In this document: piece by piece, positions 33,958-43,340 of the stretch
How positions within the stretch are numbered: the stretch's first letter is position 1
How the letters are laid out: the number at the start of each line of letters is the position of its first letter
NCBI GenBank assembly: GCA_030614915.1
Contig: JAUXAG010000002.1
Location: 149,138 to 213,137 of the forward strand
Length of the DNA stretch: 64,000 bases
Source of the DNA: Actinomycetes bacterium
GTDB taxonomy: Bacteria; Planctomycetota; Phycisphaerae; JAACET01
Direction: 5' to 3'
Translations under genes and position numbers: made by a program
The notes under the pieces: generated by a model
What the model was told of the DNA's origin: nothing
The model's database searches: none
The model's input: the letters and a program-made list of their open reading frames with translations, nothing else

Positions 33958-34961
33958 TTCCGGGATTAGGTTTCGCTTGCGGATGACCCCAAGCCATCTA
34001 CCAGCCCGACGCGGGCTAAGGCGCAGCAGGTGTCATCTCATGCGCGCCAAGATAATCCTCACCCTCAAGCGCGTCCAGAAAAAACTTCCCAATCTTCCGC
34101 CTCCTGCCCTCAGCACATCCCCCCTCGGACTTGCCCCCCAGCACGGAATTGATTCCCCGGCCACCCCAACCCCCCGGGCACTAGCCTCCACGGTAGGCCT
34201 GATCCCATCCTTCCTGTCGCCCTCCAGGCGACCTATCCTAACTCGCGTCCAGCTCCGTCTACACCCGATAAGCCCCACTCGCCTCAAGCAGGTATTCCAA
34301 AAAACCCCTGAGTTGAAAAGAGCCCTTATATACATTTTCGTATGTGCTAATGAGAATATATCTCTATTAGAGGCAAGACCCTCTAGCCGGCTGAGCACTC
34401 GAAAGGTATTCACGGATGCAAAGACAGCCCCAGCCCTGCGAGGCCATTGGGCAGTCACCTGAGCTGCCCCGATCCTCCCGGACCTTCTCCCTGACAAAAA
34501 GGGAATTTGTGACGTTGTAGGGCACCTTCCGGCCGTCACACAATCCCAGACCCACCTTGGATAAACATGTCGTTGATAACGCTCCGACAGGCTCAGCACC
34601 TCAGATAAAGGCTTGCTTTCTTGGGCGAAAACTGTATAATCTGCTAACACAGTGGCTTAGACAACTACAAAGAGACGCCAGGTCCGGGGCCATGGTCCAT
34701 GATGACCTCATAAGGGTTGGGATTACTGGGAGCTACTGTTCCCATCTGGTGGCTCTGCTTTAGGTCAGGCAGAGCGGTACTCCAGAGCAGAGCAACACTA
34801 AACACAGAGAGAAGAGCATTTGGCCGACCGACTGGCCAATGATGGTTAAGGTGTTGAGCTGGGATCGTTGCGGTCTCCGAACCACAGATCCCCTGGCGCC
34901 TCACCTTGATACTGGCTTAGGACTTGCGGAATACAGAGCTTATGGAGAAGTAGGCTGTAAT
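33958..34961. other. One-kilobase gene-poor stretch next to parS
   Basis: I find no convincing gene here. Long ORFs exist in several frames on both strands (for example 34033-34650 minus and 33869-34462 plus), but they contradict one another, are rich in Pro, Arg and Ser, and have no start signals or recognisable motifs. An AT-rich patch around 34320-34375 stands out. I see no cluster of DnaA boxes, no tRNA and no clear match to RNase P, tmRNA or SRP RNA. Confidence 0.5.
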
Positions 34962-36335
34962 ATGGAACACAACACTAAATTGAACAAGAAACCCAAGTTG
35001 TCCGCGGCAGGCGGTGGTTGGGAGTTACAGGAGGTCCCTGAGCCCAATCTGTATCGGGGGACTTTTCCGTATGAAGAACTCCCGCGGGCATTTTTCGACA
35101 ATCAGTCGGTACCACTGGACATCCCGGAGGATATCTGGCTAACCGATACGACCTTCCGAGACGGTCAACAGGCCAGGGCGCCCTATACCATTGAACAAGT
35201 GCTGCATTTATATGATCTTATGCACAAACTGGACGGTGGGACGGGCGTAATTCGCCAGTCGGAGTTTTTCCTGTACTCGCAGAAAGACCGCCAGGCCGTG
35301 AGAAAATGCCAAGAAAGGGATTATAAGTTTCCGCAGGTAACAGGGTGGATTCGGGCGGTTAAGAGCGATTTTCGTCTGGTCAAGGAGATGGGCCTGAAGG
35401 AAACGGGGATTCTAACGAGCTGTTCCGACTATCACCTGTTTCTGAAGCTTCGCAAGACGCGCTCAGCCGCGCTGGCCATGTATCTGGATACGGTCAGGGC
35501 CTGCCTGGACGCGGCGGTCCAGCCGAGATGTCATTTTGAAGATGTAACCAGAGCTGACCTCTACGGATTTGTTTTGCCGTTGGCCAGTGAGCTGGTCAAG
35601 CTGGGACAAAAGTATGACGTGAGAGTCAAGATGCGGATGTGCGATACGATGGGTGTGGGTTTGCCTTGGGCGCAGGCGGCGCTGCCGCGGAGTGTCCCAA
35701 AGATCATCCACGCCTTACGGCACGAGCTGGGCCTAGGGGCAGAGCAACTGGAGTTTCACGGTCATAACGATCTGCATAAGGTCGTGGCAAACTCGGTTTC
35801 GGCTTGGCTTTACGGCTGCGCGGCCTGCAACTGCAGCCTGCTGGGTATCGGGGAGCGCACGGGCAACGCCCCGCTGGAGGCCTTGGTGGTGGAGCAGGGG
35901 CAATTGATGAGCCAATCGGCCAAGATAGATTACTCGGTAATCACTGAGATAGCCGAGTATTTCAGCAAGGAACTGGGCCAAGCCATCCCGGCAAATTACC
36001 CCCTGGTCGGGCGGGACTTCAATGTTACGCGTGCGGGGATCCACGCCGATGGGCTCCTTAAGAACGAGGAGATATATAACATCTTTGATACCAAGAGGTT
36101 ATTAAAGAGGCCGCCCAGGGTAATGATAACGGACAAGTCCGGTGTGGCCGGCATCAAGCACTGGATTGAGCAACGCTATGAGGTAGAGCCGCTGAAGAAG
36201 AGCGATCATCGCCTGACGAGCATTTACGACTTGATAAAGCTTGAATACGAGCAGGGCCGAACGACGGGCATCTCGGATGAGGAAATGGCCCGTTGGGTGG
36301 CCGATAAATTCGGGCAACTTCAGGTAAAAAAGTAG
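34962..36335 (+). CDS. Candidate Re-citrate synthase (isopropylmalate/homocitrate synthase superfamily)
   Basis: The protein has 457 aa from the ATG at 34962; upstream in-frame codons lack family similarity. It is a DRE-TIM metallolyase-type enzyme: the catalytic strand reads WLTDTTFRDGQQARAPYT instead of the DGEQ of most LeuA proteins, with metal ligands in LEFHGHNDLHK and the loop LLGIGERTGNAPLEAL. From memory, GVIRQSEFFLYSQKDRQAV and CHFEDVTRADLYGF resemble the Re-face citrate synthases of clostridia and Syntrophus, which make citrate from acetyl-CoA and oxaloacetate in anaerobes. It lacks the C-terminal leucine-binding domain of LeuA. Citramalate or homocitrate synthesis is the alternative. 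alr follows. Confidence 0.7.
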   Translation: MEHNTKLNKKPKLSAAGGGWELQEVPEPNLYRGTFPYEELPRAFFDNQSVPLDIPEDIWLTDTTFRDGQQARAPYTIEQVLHLYDLMHKLDGGTGVIRQSEFFLYSQKDRQAVRKCQERDYKFPQVTGWIRAVKSDFRLVKEMGLKETGILTSCSDYHLFLKLRKTRSAALAMYLDTVRACLDAAVQPRCHFEDVTRADLYGFVLPLASELVKLGQKYDVRVKMRMCDTMGVGLPWAQAALPRSVPKIIHALRHELGLGAEQLEFHGHNDLHKVVANSVSAWLYGCAACNCSLLGIGERTGNAPLEALVVEQGQLMSQSAKIDYSVITEIAEYFSKELGQAIPANYPLVGRDFNVTRAGIHADGLLKNEEIYNIFDTKRLLKRPPRVMITDKSGVAGIKHWIEQRYEVEPLKKSDHRLTSIYDLIKLEYEQGRTTGISDEEMARWVADKFGQLQVKK

Positions 36336-36390
36336 GCGGTGAGGCTCTGGCAGAACGTATCTTGGCGAGGTGCGGGGGAGGTGGGCAGAA

Positions 36391-37554
36391 TTGACCCTGG
36401 AATTCTCGAAAAGCTATCCAACGGTGGCGAGCATCTCCGAGGCGGCCCTGCGGGGCAACTTCGAGGTTTTTCGGAAGCAGTGTGGGACGGGGGTGAAGAT
36501 ATGTCCGGCGGTGAAGGCCAATGCTTACGGGCACGGGGTGTCCATCGTGGCCCCCGTGCTTGCTGAGGCGGGGGCTGACATGTTTGCGGTGGCTAACATA
36601 GCTGAAGCAAATGAGTTGGCCAAGATTGTTCCTGGTAAGGAAATCCTGGTATTCGGCCCGGTGCAAGGGCAGAGCTGGGCGAGGACAGATCTGTCTGAGG
36701 CCCTGCAGGGCAACTATCATCTTACAATTGCGGATCTGAAGGGGGCGAGGGCTTTGGCAGAGGCAGCCAGAGCAGCTGGGGTCGTGGGGCGGGTACATGT
36801 AAAAGTGGATACGGGGATGGGGCGAATGGGGGTTTTGCCTGGGCCGGGGCTGGAACTGGTAAGATTCGTCAGCAGGCAGGGCCCGCTGCGCTTGGAGGGT
36901 CTGTACACGCACTTTGCGACGGCAGACGAAACGGATGTATCGTTTGCTCGGGAGCAATTGCGGTGTTTCGAGGAGTTTATACGGGCTGGACAGGATGTGG
37001 CTGGTGAAGTGGGCTTGATACACGCAGCCAACAGTGCTGCCCTGCTTAGGATGGCGGATTCACACTTCACGATGGTTCGCCCTGGTATTTCTACCTACGG
37101 TTATTGGCCGAGCAGAGACATGGCGGGGATAAAGATTTTGGAAGGCTTGAGGCCGATTCTACGGGTCGAGAGTCGTATCGTGCTGATCAAGGAGCTGCCG
37201 GCGGGGCATACGTGCGGGTATGGGCGGACCTTTGGGGCGCAGAGGCCAACCCGGGTGGGGATCGTTCCAGTGGGCTACGAAGACGGCTATCGAAGGAGCT
37301 TTTCCAATAAGACCGTGATGCTGATCGGGCGTTGTGCTGTGCCAGTGATAGGACGGGTTTCCATGGACCAGACGATTGTGGACCTTACGGATCAACCCCA
37401 GGTGAAGACAGGAGACGTAGTTACAGTGATATCGGAAAAACGGGAGGATCCGAACTCGGTGGAGACCTTGGCCCAGATGGCGGATACTATTGCCTACGAG
37501 ATTACTTGTCTGCTGGGCAGGCGGATTGCCCGAAGGGCGGTGGAGCGGTTTTAG
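36391..37554 (+). CDS. alr: Alanine racemase
   Basis: The protein has 387 aa from the TTG at 36391, chosen because GGAGGTG lies 7 nt upstream; a GTG at 36370 would start ahead of this site. It supplies D-alanine for peptidoglycan. The PLP lysine is in AVKANAYGHG, and the second catalytic residue, Tyr, in HTCGYGRTF. KVDTGMGRMGV, YTHFATAD, ANSAAL and VRPGISTYG are further family blocks, and the C-terminal domain has VPVGYEDGYRR and GRVSMDQTIVD. It is the only cell-wall gene here. Confidence 0.95.
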   Translation: MTLEFSKSYPTVASISEAALRGNFEVFRKQCGTGVKICPAVKANAYGHGVSIVAPVLAEAGADMFAVANIAEANELAKIVPGKEILVFGPVQGQSWARTDLSEALQGNYHLTIADLKGARALAEAARAAGVVGRVHVKVDTGMGRMGVLPGPGLELVRFVSRQGPLRLEGLYTHFATADETDVSFAREQLRCFEEFIRAGQDVAGEVGLIHAANSAALLRMADSHFTMVRPGISTYGYWPSRDMAGIKILEGLRPILRVESRIVLIKELPAGHTCGYGRTFGAQRPTRVGIVPVGYEDGYRRSFSNKTVMLIGRCAVPVIGRVSMDQTIVDLTDQPQVKTGDVVTVISEKREDPNSVETLAQMADTIAYEITCLLGRRIARRAVERF

Positions 37555-37687
37555 CTCGGTTGTTACGGGGGAGAAAAAGGCTTGTAAATAGGGACAAAAG
37601 CCGGTATTTTTGTTCGGACGGAAGGCTCGGCAATAGCTGGGCCTGTATTTTCAAATAGCTGAACAAAAAGGAAGGAAAAAGCTGTAA

Positions 37688-39646
37688 ATGGACGAGATGA
37701 ACAAACTCAACGGCATGATCGTGGCCATGGCCAAGCATATCGTGAATATGACCACAGCGGCAGGGTCTGGGCATCCGTCGTCGGCCTTGAGCCTAGTGCA
37801 TATCGTGGCGGCTCTGATGGGCAAGCAGATGCGCTGGGACCCGAAGGACCCCTGGAATCCGGTGGCGGATCGGCTGGTGCTTAGCGAGGGGCATTCGGTG
37901 CCGGTGGTGTATGCAGCTATGGCGGAGTTGGGGGCAGTAGTAGGCAAAAAGAAGGAGTCGGCGGAGGTGGTGACGGCCCAGTCGCTGCTGGAGCTGAGGG
38001 AAATCGGCTCACCGTTGGACGGGCACCCGAATCCGCGGGTGGGAGTGGCGTTTTTCGACTCGGCAACGGGCTCTCTGGGGCAGGGGCTTTCGACGGGGGC
38101 AGGATTGGGCTTGGCAGCCAGGCTGGACAAGAGCCCGCGAAGGGTATTTGTGCTGGTCGGCGACGGAGAGAGCAGGGAAGGGCAAGTATGGGAGGCGTGC
38201 GATTTTGTCATCGATCATAAACTGAACAACGTAACGGTGATTTTCAACTGCAATGGGCAGGGGCAGAGCGACTATGTGTCGGTCCAGCAGAATGCTGCGA
38301 GCCTGGCGAAGAAGCTGCGGGCCTTCGGTTTCAAGGTGCTGAGGATTAAAGGACACGATCTGGAGTCAATACTTTCGGCGCTGGAAGAGGCGGCAGTTTC
38401 AGAGGTGCCGGTAGCGATTGTGGCCAAGACGGTCAAGGGCTGGGGGGTAAGGGAACTGAAAAAGCATACTTATCACGGCAAGCCTTTGACGCAGAAGCAA
38501 TTGGGCAAGGCTTTGAAGAATATTGAGCGGGAGGCCCAGAAGCTGGGGGTCAGTGGGGAAGCGGCTGAGCAGATGGTACCGCCGATGCCAGCAGGCGGGG
38601 GGATTGGGGAGGGATCGCGGGGCAGCGGCAGGCGGCTGGGCGACCCGGATTTTGGGGCATTGCTGGCGGGAGATAAGTACCTGTCTAAATTTGAAAATGG
38701 GCTGATGAGCACTCGGCGGGCATACGGGCTGGCCCTTCGGGAGCTGGGGAAGATGGACGAGCGGATCGTGGCTTTGGACGGAGACGTGAAGAACTCGACG
38801 TTTACGGAGTATTTCGCGAAGGAATTTCCTGAACGTTATTTTGAGGCCCGGATTGCCGAGCAGAACATGGTGTCGGCAGCGGTGGGCCTGGCGGCGGCGG
38901 GGAAGATTCCTTTTGTAAGCTCTTTTGCGAAGTTTTTGTCGCGAGCGTTCGACCAAATTGAGATGGCGGTGATTTCGGGCCATGGTGTTAAGTTGGTGGG
39001 CTCTCACGCGGGGATAACGCTTGGGCCTGACGGGCCGAGCCAGATGGCGGTGACGGATGTGGCCTTTTTCCGGTCGTTCCCGGCAGACCCGGAGGGTGAC
39101 GGTGAGCCGGCGATGGCGTTTTTCTTTCCGTCGGACGGGGTGGGGGCTTACAAGTGCACGCAATTGATGGTCGATCATCCGGGGATGTGCTACCTGAGGA
39201 CGCTGCGGAGCGATCTTCCGCTGCTTTACAGCACGGATACGGAATTCGAACTGGGTGGGGCTAAGACGCTGGCGGTGGGGGCAGATCTGACGATCATGGC
39301 CAGCGGGTATATGGCGCATCTGGGCAAGAAGGTGGTGGCGGCGCTGGCCCAAGAGGGGATCAAGGCAGGGCTGATGGACTGCTACAGCTTTCCGCTGAGA
39401 GCCCAGACGGTTATCGAGGCGACCGGCACGGGCTCGGGCAGGCTGCTGTGTGTGGAGGACAATTACACGGGCGGGCTGGGCTCGGCGGTGGCGGAAATAG
39501 CGGCGGGGCTGGACAATTGCCGTGTTGATTGCATGTACGTGGGGAGGTTCCCGAAATCAGGCAAGTCGGGCGATGAGGTCCTCGATTACGTCGGTCTGGG
39601 GACCCAGCAGGTAATTGCCAAGGTCAGGCAAATTGCCGGGAGGTAA
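37688..39646 (+). CDS. tkt: Transketolase
   Basis: The protein has 652 aa with an AAGGAAGG ribosome-binding site. It moves two-carbon units between sugar phosphates with thiamine diphosphate. The N-terminal part has GSGHPSSALSLVHIVAAL, LSEGHSVPVVYA, GSLGQGLSTGAGL and the ThDP motif VGDGESREGQVWEA. The middle part has YFEARIAEQNMVSAAVGLA, and the C-terminal domain SFPLRAQTVIEATG. The N- and C-halves, encoded separately in many anaerobes and archaea, are fused here. A strong terminator follows. Confidence 0.95.
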   Translation: MDEMNKLNGMIVAMAKHIVNMTTAAGSGHPSSALSLVHIVAALMGKQMRWDPKDPWNPVADRLVLSEGHSVPVVYAAMAELGAVVGKKKESAEVVTAQSLLELREIGSPLDGHPNPRVGVAFFDSATGSLGQGLSTGAGLGLAARLDKSPRRVFVLVGDGESREGQVWEACDFVIDHKLNNVTVIFNCNGQGQSDYVSVQQNAASLAKKLRAFGFKVLRIKGHDLESILSALEEAAVSEVPVAIVAKTVKGWGVRELKKHTYHGKPLTQKQLGKALKNIEREAQKLGVSGEAAEQMVPPMPAGGGIGEGSRGSGRRLGDPDFGALLAGDKYLSKFENGLMSTRRAYGLALRELGKMDERIVALDGDVKNSTFTEYFAKEFPERYFEARIAEQNMVSAAVGLAAAGKIPFVSSFAKFLSRAFDQIEMAVISGHGVKLVGSHAGITLGPDGPSQMAVTDVAFFRSFPADPEGDGEPAMAFFFPSDGVGAYKCTQLMVDHPGMCYLRTLRSDLPLLYSTDTEFELGGAKTLAVGADLTIMASGYMAHLGKKVVAALAQEGIKAGLMDCYSFPLRAQTVIEATGTGSGRLLCVEDNYTGGLGSAVAEIAAGLDNCRVDCMYVGRFPKSGKSGDEVLDYVGLGTQQVIAKVRQIAGR

Positions 39647-39673
39647 TGGTTAGATAAATTGGTGTAGTTGCAT

Positions 39674-39706
39674 GCGGGCTAGCCTGGCGGTTAGCCCGCT
39701 TTTTTT
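39674..39706 (+). terminator. Rho-independent terminator after transketolase
   Basis: GCGGGCTA and TAGCCCGC form a perfect 8-bp stem around a 10-nt loop, followed by seven T residues, 28 bp beyond the tkt stop codon. Confidence 0.92.
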
Positions 39707-39737
39707 GGTGGGAGACGAAGGAGAAACTGAGCGTACC

Positions 39738-39767
39738 TTGACCGGGGGTGCGTTGGGCGGATAGGAT
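39738..39767 (+). promoter_or_regulatory. Candidate promoter of the addBA operon
   Basis: TTGACC (39738-39743), an 18-bp spacer and TAGGAT (39762-39767) lie between the tkt terminator and addB, about 100 bp before the addB start. Confidence 0.4.
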
Positions 39768-39869
39768 TACTTCTTTCGGATTCAAGCGAAGACGCAAATT
39801 ATTCACTACGAGCCTACTTCGCCGAAGCAGCTTCGGCTGCGAAGGCTGAAAGGCACGAAGGGCAGAACC

Positions 39870-42800
39870 ATGTCCGTGCGTTTTGTATTAGGCAGAGCGG
39901 GGGCGGGTAAGACACATCACTGTCTGGAGAGCATCCGGGCGGAACTGGCTGAATGTGCGCTGGGTGCGGGGTTGATTCTGCTGGTGCCGGAGCAGGCGGC
40001 GGCACAGATGGAACGGGCGCTTTTGGCAGGGGGAGAACTCAAAGGGACATTTCGGGCCCAAGTGCTGAGCTTTAGGCGGTTGGCCTATAAGGTGCTGGGC
40101 GGGGCTGGGCAAAGGCAGGGGATAATCCCGCCGGCGGGAGAGCGGATGATCCTGCGGCACGTACTGGCTGAGCAAGCAGGACGATTGAAGGTTTATGGGG
40201 CAGTTGTGGGGCGAGCGGGGCTGGTGCGAAAACTGCTGGAGAATCTGAAGGAACTGCTGGGCGAGCGAACTGAGCCGGGCGAGTTGCTGGAAGCGGCCGA
40301 GCGGGTCGGCAATCGGGAGCTAAGCGATAAGCTAAGTGACTTGGCCATTCTGCTCGAGGCGTATCAGGAGTACGTAGGCAGGTGCGGTCTGGAACGGGCG
40401 GCAGCTCTGGATGAGCTTGGCGATAGGATCGAACAGACAGAGTGGTTGGCGGGGGCCAGGGTTTGGGTGGACGGATTTGCCGGTTTTACTGGTCAGGAAA
40501 TGGCGGTGCTGGTGGAGCTGGCCCGGTGCAGCGAGCATATGGATATCTGTCTGCTGCTGGAGCCGGACTACAAGCCAAGCAAGGCAAAATCCCAAATTGA
40601 CGATCCTTTGCGACTGTTTAGGCAGACCGAACAGACCTACGGACAAGTGCTGGCGGCCCTGGGAGAGGCTGGGGTGGAAATAGAAGATCCGTTGCGGCTG
40701 AGCAGGGCGAGCCGGGCAAGTGATGCTGAGCTGGCGGGGCTGGAAGAGCATCTTTTTGGACGGGGACAGGCTAAGAGCAAGACAGTATCCAAGGTAACAC
40801 TGAGAGAGGCGGGAGATCGGCGAAGTGAAGTTGAAGCGGTGGTGCGGGAAATAGTGCGGCTGAGCAGGGCGGGGAAGGATGCTCTGCGCTACCGGGATAT
40901 GGCGGTGATTGTGCGGGATCTGTCGGCTTATGACGATTTGTTGGCGGGGAGTCTGGGGGAACAGGGGATACCGTTCTTTATCGACCGGCGATACAGCCTG
41001 GCTCATCATGGGCTGGTGGAGCTGGTGCGGAATGCGCTGGCCTTGATGGAAGAGGATTTTTCGGGGCAGGCGGTGCGGGCCTTGATGAAAACAGGTCTGG
41101 TAGGGATCGAACAGCAGCAATCAGACCGGCTGGAGAATTACATATTGGCCCACGGGATCAAGGGGTCGCGGGGCTGGCAGGGGGATGATTGGAGCTTTGG
41201 GGGGCACATGGTTTTGCCTAGGGATGCGGAGGATGCCGAGGGAGGGCCAGAGGAGGGATTGGCCCAGATTAATGCGACGCGGCGGGAACTTCTGGAGCGG
41301 GTGGGACGCTGGTGCGAGTGGGCTGGCAGTGGGGCTCAAAAGAAGATGGTGAAGGATTGGGTGGGGGCGATCGTGGAGTTGTTGGAGCATTTGCGGGTGC
41401 CGGAGCAGTTGAGCAGTTGGGCGCAGCGGGCCGAGAGGGAAGGACGGGCGGAATTGGCCCAGCAGCATCGGCGGGTGTGGGAGTGTTTGGGCGAGCTGCT
41501 GGGGCAAATGGTGGCGGTGCTGGGGGAGGAGCAAATCGGGCTGGGAGAATTAAAGGATATTCTAGAGGCAGGGATGGCGGATTTTACGCTGGGCCTGGTG
41601 CCGCCGAAACTGGATCAGGTGCTGGTGGGGACGGTCCAGCGGAGCAGGCACCCGGCGTTGCGGGCAGTGTTTGTGATCGGAATGAACGAAGGGGTGTTTC
41701 CGCGGTCTGGGGGGGAGGATTCGGTGCTGTCGGATCGCCAGCGGAGACTGCTGGAGAATCAGGGGCTGAGATTGGGGCCGACGGCCGAGGAGTTGTTCTA
41801 TCGAGAGCGAATGTTGGCCTACATTGCCCTGACCCGGGCGAGGGATTACCTGTGGATATCGTACGCGGCGGCGGACCAGAGAGGTAAGGCTCTGAATGTC
41901 TCGCCGTTTGTGGCCGAGGTGGTGCGGGCATTGCCGGGATTAGATGTCGGACGGTCGGGTGGGCCAGAGGGAAATGATGATCCTCGTCTGGCGACTACGC
42001 CGGAGCAGTTGGCAGGAAAACTGGCGTGGCAATTTCGGACGGGTCTGGAAGATTTGCCGGAAGACATAAGGCGACGCTGGTTGGGCGCTTATCACTGGCT
42101 AAGCCGACACGGTGAATCAGATAAGGTAAAAAAGATTCTGTCGAGCCTGGTCTACAAAAACAGCCCGTATTTGGAGGTCCAGACGCGGGGGGAGCTTTTG
42201 GGACAGACGGTGCGAACCAGTAAAACGGGTTTGGAGAGTTTTGCGTCGTGTCCGTTCCAGCATTTTGCCCGGCGACTGCTGAAACTGCAGGAGCGTGAGG
42301 ATGCGGAACTTAAGGATGTGGACCTGGGCAGGCTGTACCACAAGGCGATGGAGATACTAGGACGGGAATTGATTGAGCGGAGTTCTCGGCTGGCGGGGAT
42401 GAGCCGAGAAGGGGCGAGAGAACGCATCGTGGCGATATCGGGCGAGTTGATTGAGGAGCTGGCTCAGAGCGAGCCGGCACTGCGGAGCGGTCGCAATCAG
42501 TTTCTGGCGGGCTACATGCATCGCCACCTGAGCGAGGCGGTGGCGGGGGGGCAGTATCGCAGCGGGCTGGGCGAATTGTATCCGGCGGCCGTGGAGCAGA
42601 AGTTCGGCTTTGGGGATGACAGTTGGCCGGGGCTTGTGTTTGGTCTGGGGAGGGGTCAGGCGATGGAACTGCGGGGGATTATCGATTTGCTGGAATTGGC
42701 CCAAGGTGGGCAGATAAATGGGGGACGGCGCTACGCGGTGGTGTACGACTACAAGCGCAGTCGGGAAAAGAAATTTCAGTTAAGTGCAGCTTATTATGGA

Positions 42801-43340
42801 CTGGACCTGCAGTTGCTGATTTATCTGATGGCAGTGCGGGAGCTTGGCCCGGAGGCACTGGGTGGGGGAGTAATCGATCCGATAGGCGGATTCTATGTTT
42901 CGCTCAAAGGGGCGGGGGTCAAGAAAGGCGAGCCCGACGAAAAATACGACGAAGAGGAGCTGCTGGGCAGGTCGCGGCCTCGGGGTGTGTTTCGAGCGGA
43001 CAAGCTGGCCCTGATTGACAAAACTGAAACGGGAAAACTGCGGGCGGTTCATGGAGAGTTGAAAAGGGACGGCGGCTTGAGCAAACGTGGTAGTGATGGG
43101 CTTCAGCCGGAAGATTTTGAGACGGTGTTGGCCTATGGGAAGAAGGAGATACGCCGACTGGGGCATGAGATATTGTCGGGGAAGATTCGGGTTGAGCCTT
43201 ATCGGCGCAGGGGAAACGTGCCTTGCACTTATTGCGAGTACCGGCCGGTTTGCCGAATTGATCCACTGGTTGATAGGCATAAAGAGCTGGTGATAACCAA
43301 CGACCAGGAAGCACTGGAAAAGATGTGGCAGGATAAATGA
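39870..43340 (+). CDS. addB: ATP-dependent nuclease subunit AddB
   Basis: The protein has 1156 aa. It pairs with AddA to resect double-strand breaks and load RecA. The N-terminus has the Walker A GRAGAGKTHH. The middle contains the inactive-helicase-like fold with TALTRARDYLWISYA-type motifs (YIALTRARDYLWISYAAAD). The C-terminal nuclease domain has DYKRSREKKF. The four iron-sulfur ligands are present: C794 (SCPFQHF) and C1119, C1122 and C1128 (CTYCEYRPVC). All features of an active AddB are in place. The stop overlaps the addA start by 4 bp (ATGA). Confidence 0.95.
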   Translation: MSVRFVLGRAGAGKTHHCLESIRAELAECALGAGLILLVPEQAAAQMERALLAGGELKGTFRAQVLSFRRLAYKVLGGAGQRQGIIPPAGERMILRHVLAEQAGRLKVYGAVVGRAGLVRKLLENLKELLGERTEPGELLEAAERVGNRELSDKLSDLAILLEAYQEYVGRCGLERAAALDELGDRIEQTEWLAGARVWVDGFAGFTGQEMAVLVELARCSEHMDICLLLEPDYKPSKAKSQIDDPLRLFRQTEQTYGQVLAALGEAGVEIEDPLRLSRASRASDAELAGLEEHLFGRGQAKSKTVSKVTLREAGDRRSEVEAVVREIVRLSRAGKDALRYRDMAVIVRDLSAYDDLLAGSLGEQGIPFFIDRRYSLAHHGLVELVRNALALMEEDFSGQAVRALMKTGLVGIEQQQSDRLENYILAHGIKGSRGWQGDDWSFGGHMVLPRDAEDAEGGPEEGLAQINATRRELLERVGRWCEWAGSGAQKKMVKDWVGAIVELLEHLRVPEQLSSWAQRAEREGRAELAQQHRRVWECLGELLGQMVAVLGEEQIGLGELKDILEAGMADFTLGLVPPKLDQVLVGTVQRSRHPALRAVFVIGMNEGVFPRSGGEDSVLSDRQRRLLENQGLRLGPTAEELFYRERMLAYIALTRARDYLWISYAAADQRGKALNVSPFVAEVVRALPGLDVGRSGGPEGNDDPRLATTPEQLAGKLAWQFRTGLEDLPEDIRRRWLGAYHWLSRHGESDKVKKILSSLVYKNSPYLEVQTRGELLGQTVRTSKTGLESFASCPFQHFARRLLKLQEREDAELKDVDLGRLYHKAMEILGRELIERSSRLAGMSREGARERIVAISGELIEELAQSEPALRSGRNQFLAGYMHRHLSEAVAGGQYRSGLGELYPAAVEQKFGFGDDSWPGLVFGLGRGQAMELRGIIDLLELAQGGQINGGRRYAVVYDYKRSREKKFQLSAAYYGLDLQLLIYLMAVRELGPEALGGGVIDPIGGFYVSLKGAGVKKGEPDEKYDEEELLGRSRPRGVFRADKLALIDKTETGKLRAVHGELKRDGGLSKRGSDGLQPEDFETVLAYGKKEIRRLGHEILSGKIRVEPYRRRGNVPCTYCEYRPVCRIDPLVDRHKELVITNDQEALEKMWQDK

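Noticed and set aside
33869..34650. Long ORFs on both strands (33869-34462 plus, 34033-34650 minus) beside parS
   Set aside because: They overlap each other, are Pro/Arg/Ser-rich, lack start signals and contain parS itself in translation. A short minus-strand frame near 34090 reads more protein-like but is only about 35 residues with no start.
34380..34830. Possible RNase P, tmRNA or SRP RNA in the gene-poor region
   Set aside because: I looked for the conserved core strings on both strands and found only partial, uninformative resemblance (a GGTCCGGGAGG-like stretch). A covariance search would be needed.
38399..39352. 317-codon minus-strand ORF opposite transketolase, and similar long antisense ORFs opposite ffh, prfA, alaS and addA
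   Set aside because: These are antisense shadows of clearly conserved genes in GC-rich DNA; their translations are low-complexity and resemble no family.
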